Below the pieces are notes generated by a model. The model was not told where the DNA came from. It ran no database searches and saw only the letters and a list, made by a program, of their open reading frames with translations. 6,503 nt of DNA, taken from NCBI GenBank assembly GCA_937900165.1, contig CALCCX010000046.1:1-6503 (forward strand). The letters are read 5' to 3'. The translations under genes and the position numbers were made by a program. This DNA comes from an uncultured Acidimicrobiia bacterium (GTDB lineage: Bacteria > Actinomycetota > Acidimicrobiia > Spongiisociales > Spongiisociaceae). Below, one piece after another: positions 6,338-6,503 of this stretch; positions within the stretch are counted from its first letter, which is position 1, and each line of letters starts with the position of its first letter.

Positions 6338-6483
6338 GACGACCTTGAGCGTAGTTCCACCGAAGAGGCCTTCAGTCGCTACTCGCTTCAATTCAACACA
6401 TTGACGTATTTCGATATGTCGGATAGAGTGCCAGGCACCACACGAAAAAGGGCCCAAAGTGAACCCAAGACCCGCTCAATACC
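6338..6483 (-). other. prfB leader region, no gene seen
   Basis: These are the 146 genomic bases upstream of the prfB start. They hold an 11-base odd palindrome, GTGCCAGGCAC (6428-6438), and a C5-A5 type stretch that on the minus strand gives GGGCCCTTTTT (around 6448-6458), which might be the tail of a terminator for a gene outside the insert. I cannot identify a convincing -35/-10 pair. Confidence 0.4.
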
Positions 6484-6503
6484 AGATCGGAAGAGCACAC
6501 GTC
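6484..6503 (+). other. Illumina Read-2 adapter (not genomic)
   Basis: AGATCGGAAGAGCACACGTC is a perfect 20-base match to the start of the Illumina Read-2 adapter. Genomic sequence therefore ends at 6483. Confidence 0.97.

Noticed and set aside
6266..6457. Separate 64-codon gene upstream of prfB
   Set aside because: Its last 24 codons are the first frame of prfB; the residues before ATG 6337 have no better start signal and no recognisable content.
6440..6475. Rho-independent terminator of a gene outside the insert
   Set aside because: There is a GGGCCCTTTTT tail, but the best stem is only about 5 bp with a long loop.

Overview
The window is one insert of bacterial DNA, about 6.4 kb, with Illumina adapter sequence at both ends (1-61 and 6484-6503). 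Every gene is on the minus strand, so transcription runs from high to low coordinates. The order prfB - ftsE - ftsX - M23 peptidase - smpB - ssrA, the moderately high GC content and the frequent GTG/TTG starts suggest an uncultured, environmental Actinomycetota lineage. An Acidimicrobiia-like origin is my guess and cannot be proved from the window.

Layout in transcription order: (1) a 146-nt leader (6338-6483) upstream of prfB; (2) prfB, encoding release factor 2, with a textbook programmed +1 frameshift (AGG AGG TTC CTT TGA C) that joins a 24-codon first frame to the main frame, giving 372 aa; (3) a 497-nt non-coding gap (4721-5217) full of inverted and direct repeats, bounded by CCACAG-type simple repeats in opposite orientation, with a weak promoter candidate for the next operon; (4) ftsE, ftsX and a secreted coiled-coil M23 peptidase, each overlapping or nearly touching the next, which together form a divisome ABC-type system controlling cell-wall hydrolysis; (5) smpB, 7 nt after the peptidase stop; (6) ssrA (tmRNA, 347 nt, tag AEDNFALAA) followed by a perfect 13-bp hairpin; (7) a second copy of the hexamer repeat with the same 12-nt flank; (8) the 5' part of a gene for a Cas4/AddB-like PD-(D/E)XK protein with an apparent Fe-S cysteine set, cut off by the insert end.

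Functionally there are two themes. Translation quality control comprises RF2 termination with autoregulation, and SmpB-tmRNA rescue of stalled ribosomes. Septal peptidoglycan remodelling comprises FtsEX and its hydrolase partner. Most of this is a conserved core neighbourhood. The less explained parts are the dispersed hexamer/CGATTGTGCTGG repeat, the structured prfB-ftsE spacer and the truncated, possibly inactive nuclease-like protein. I see no complete new defence or mobile system, no CRISPR array and no tRNA.
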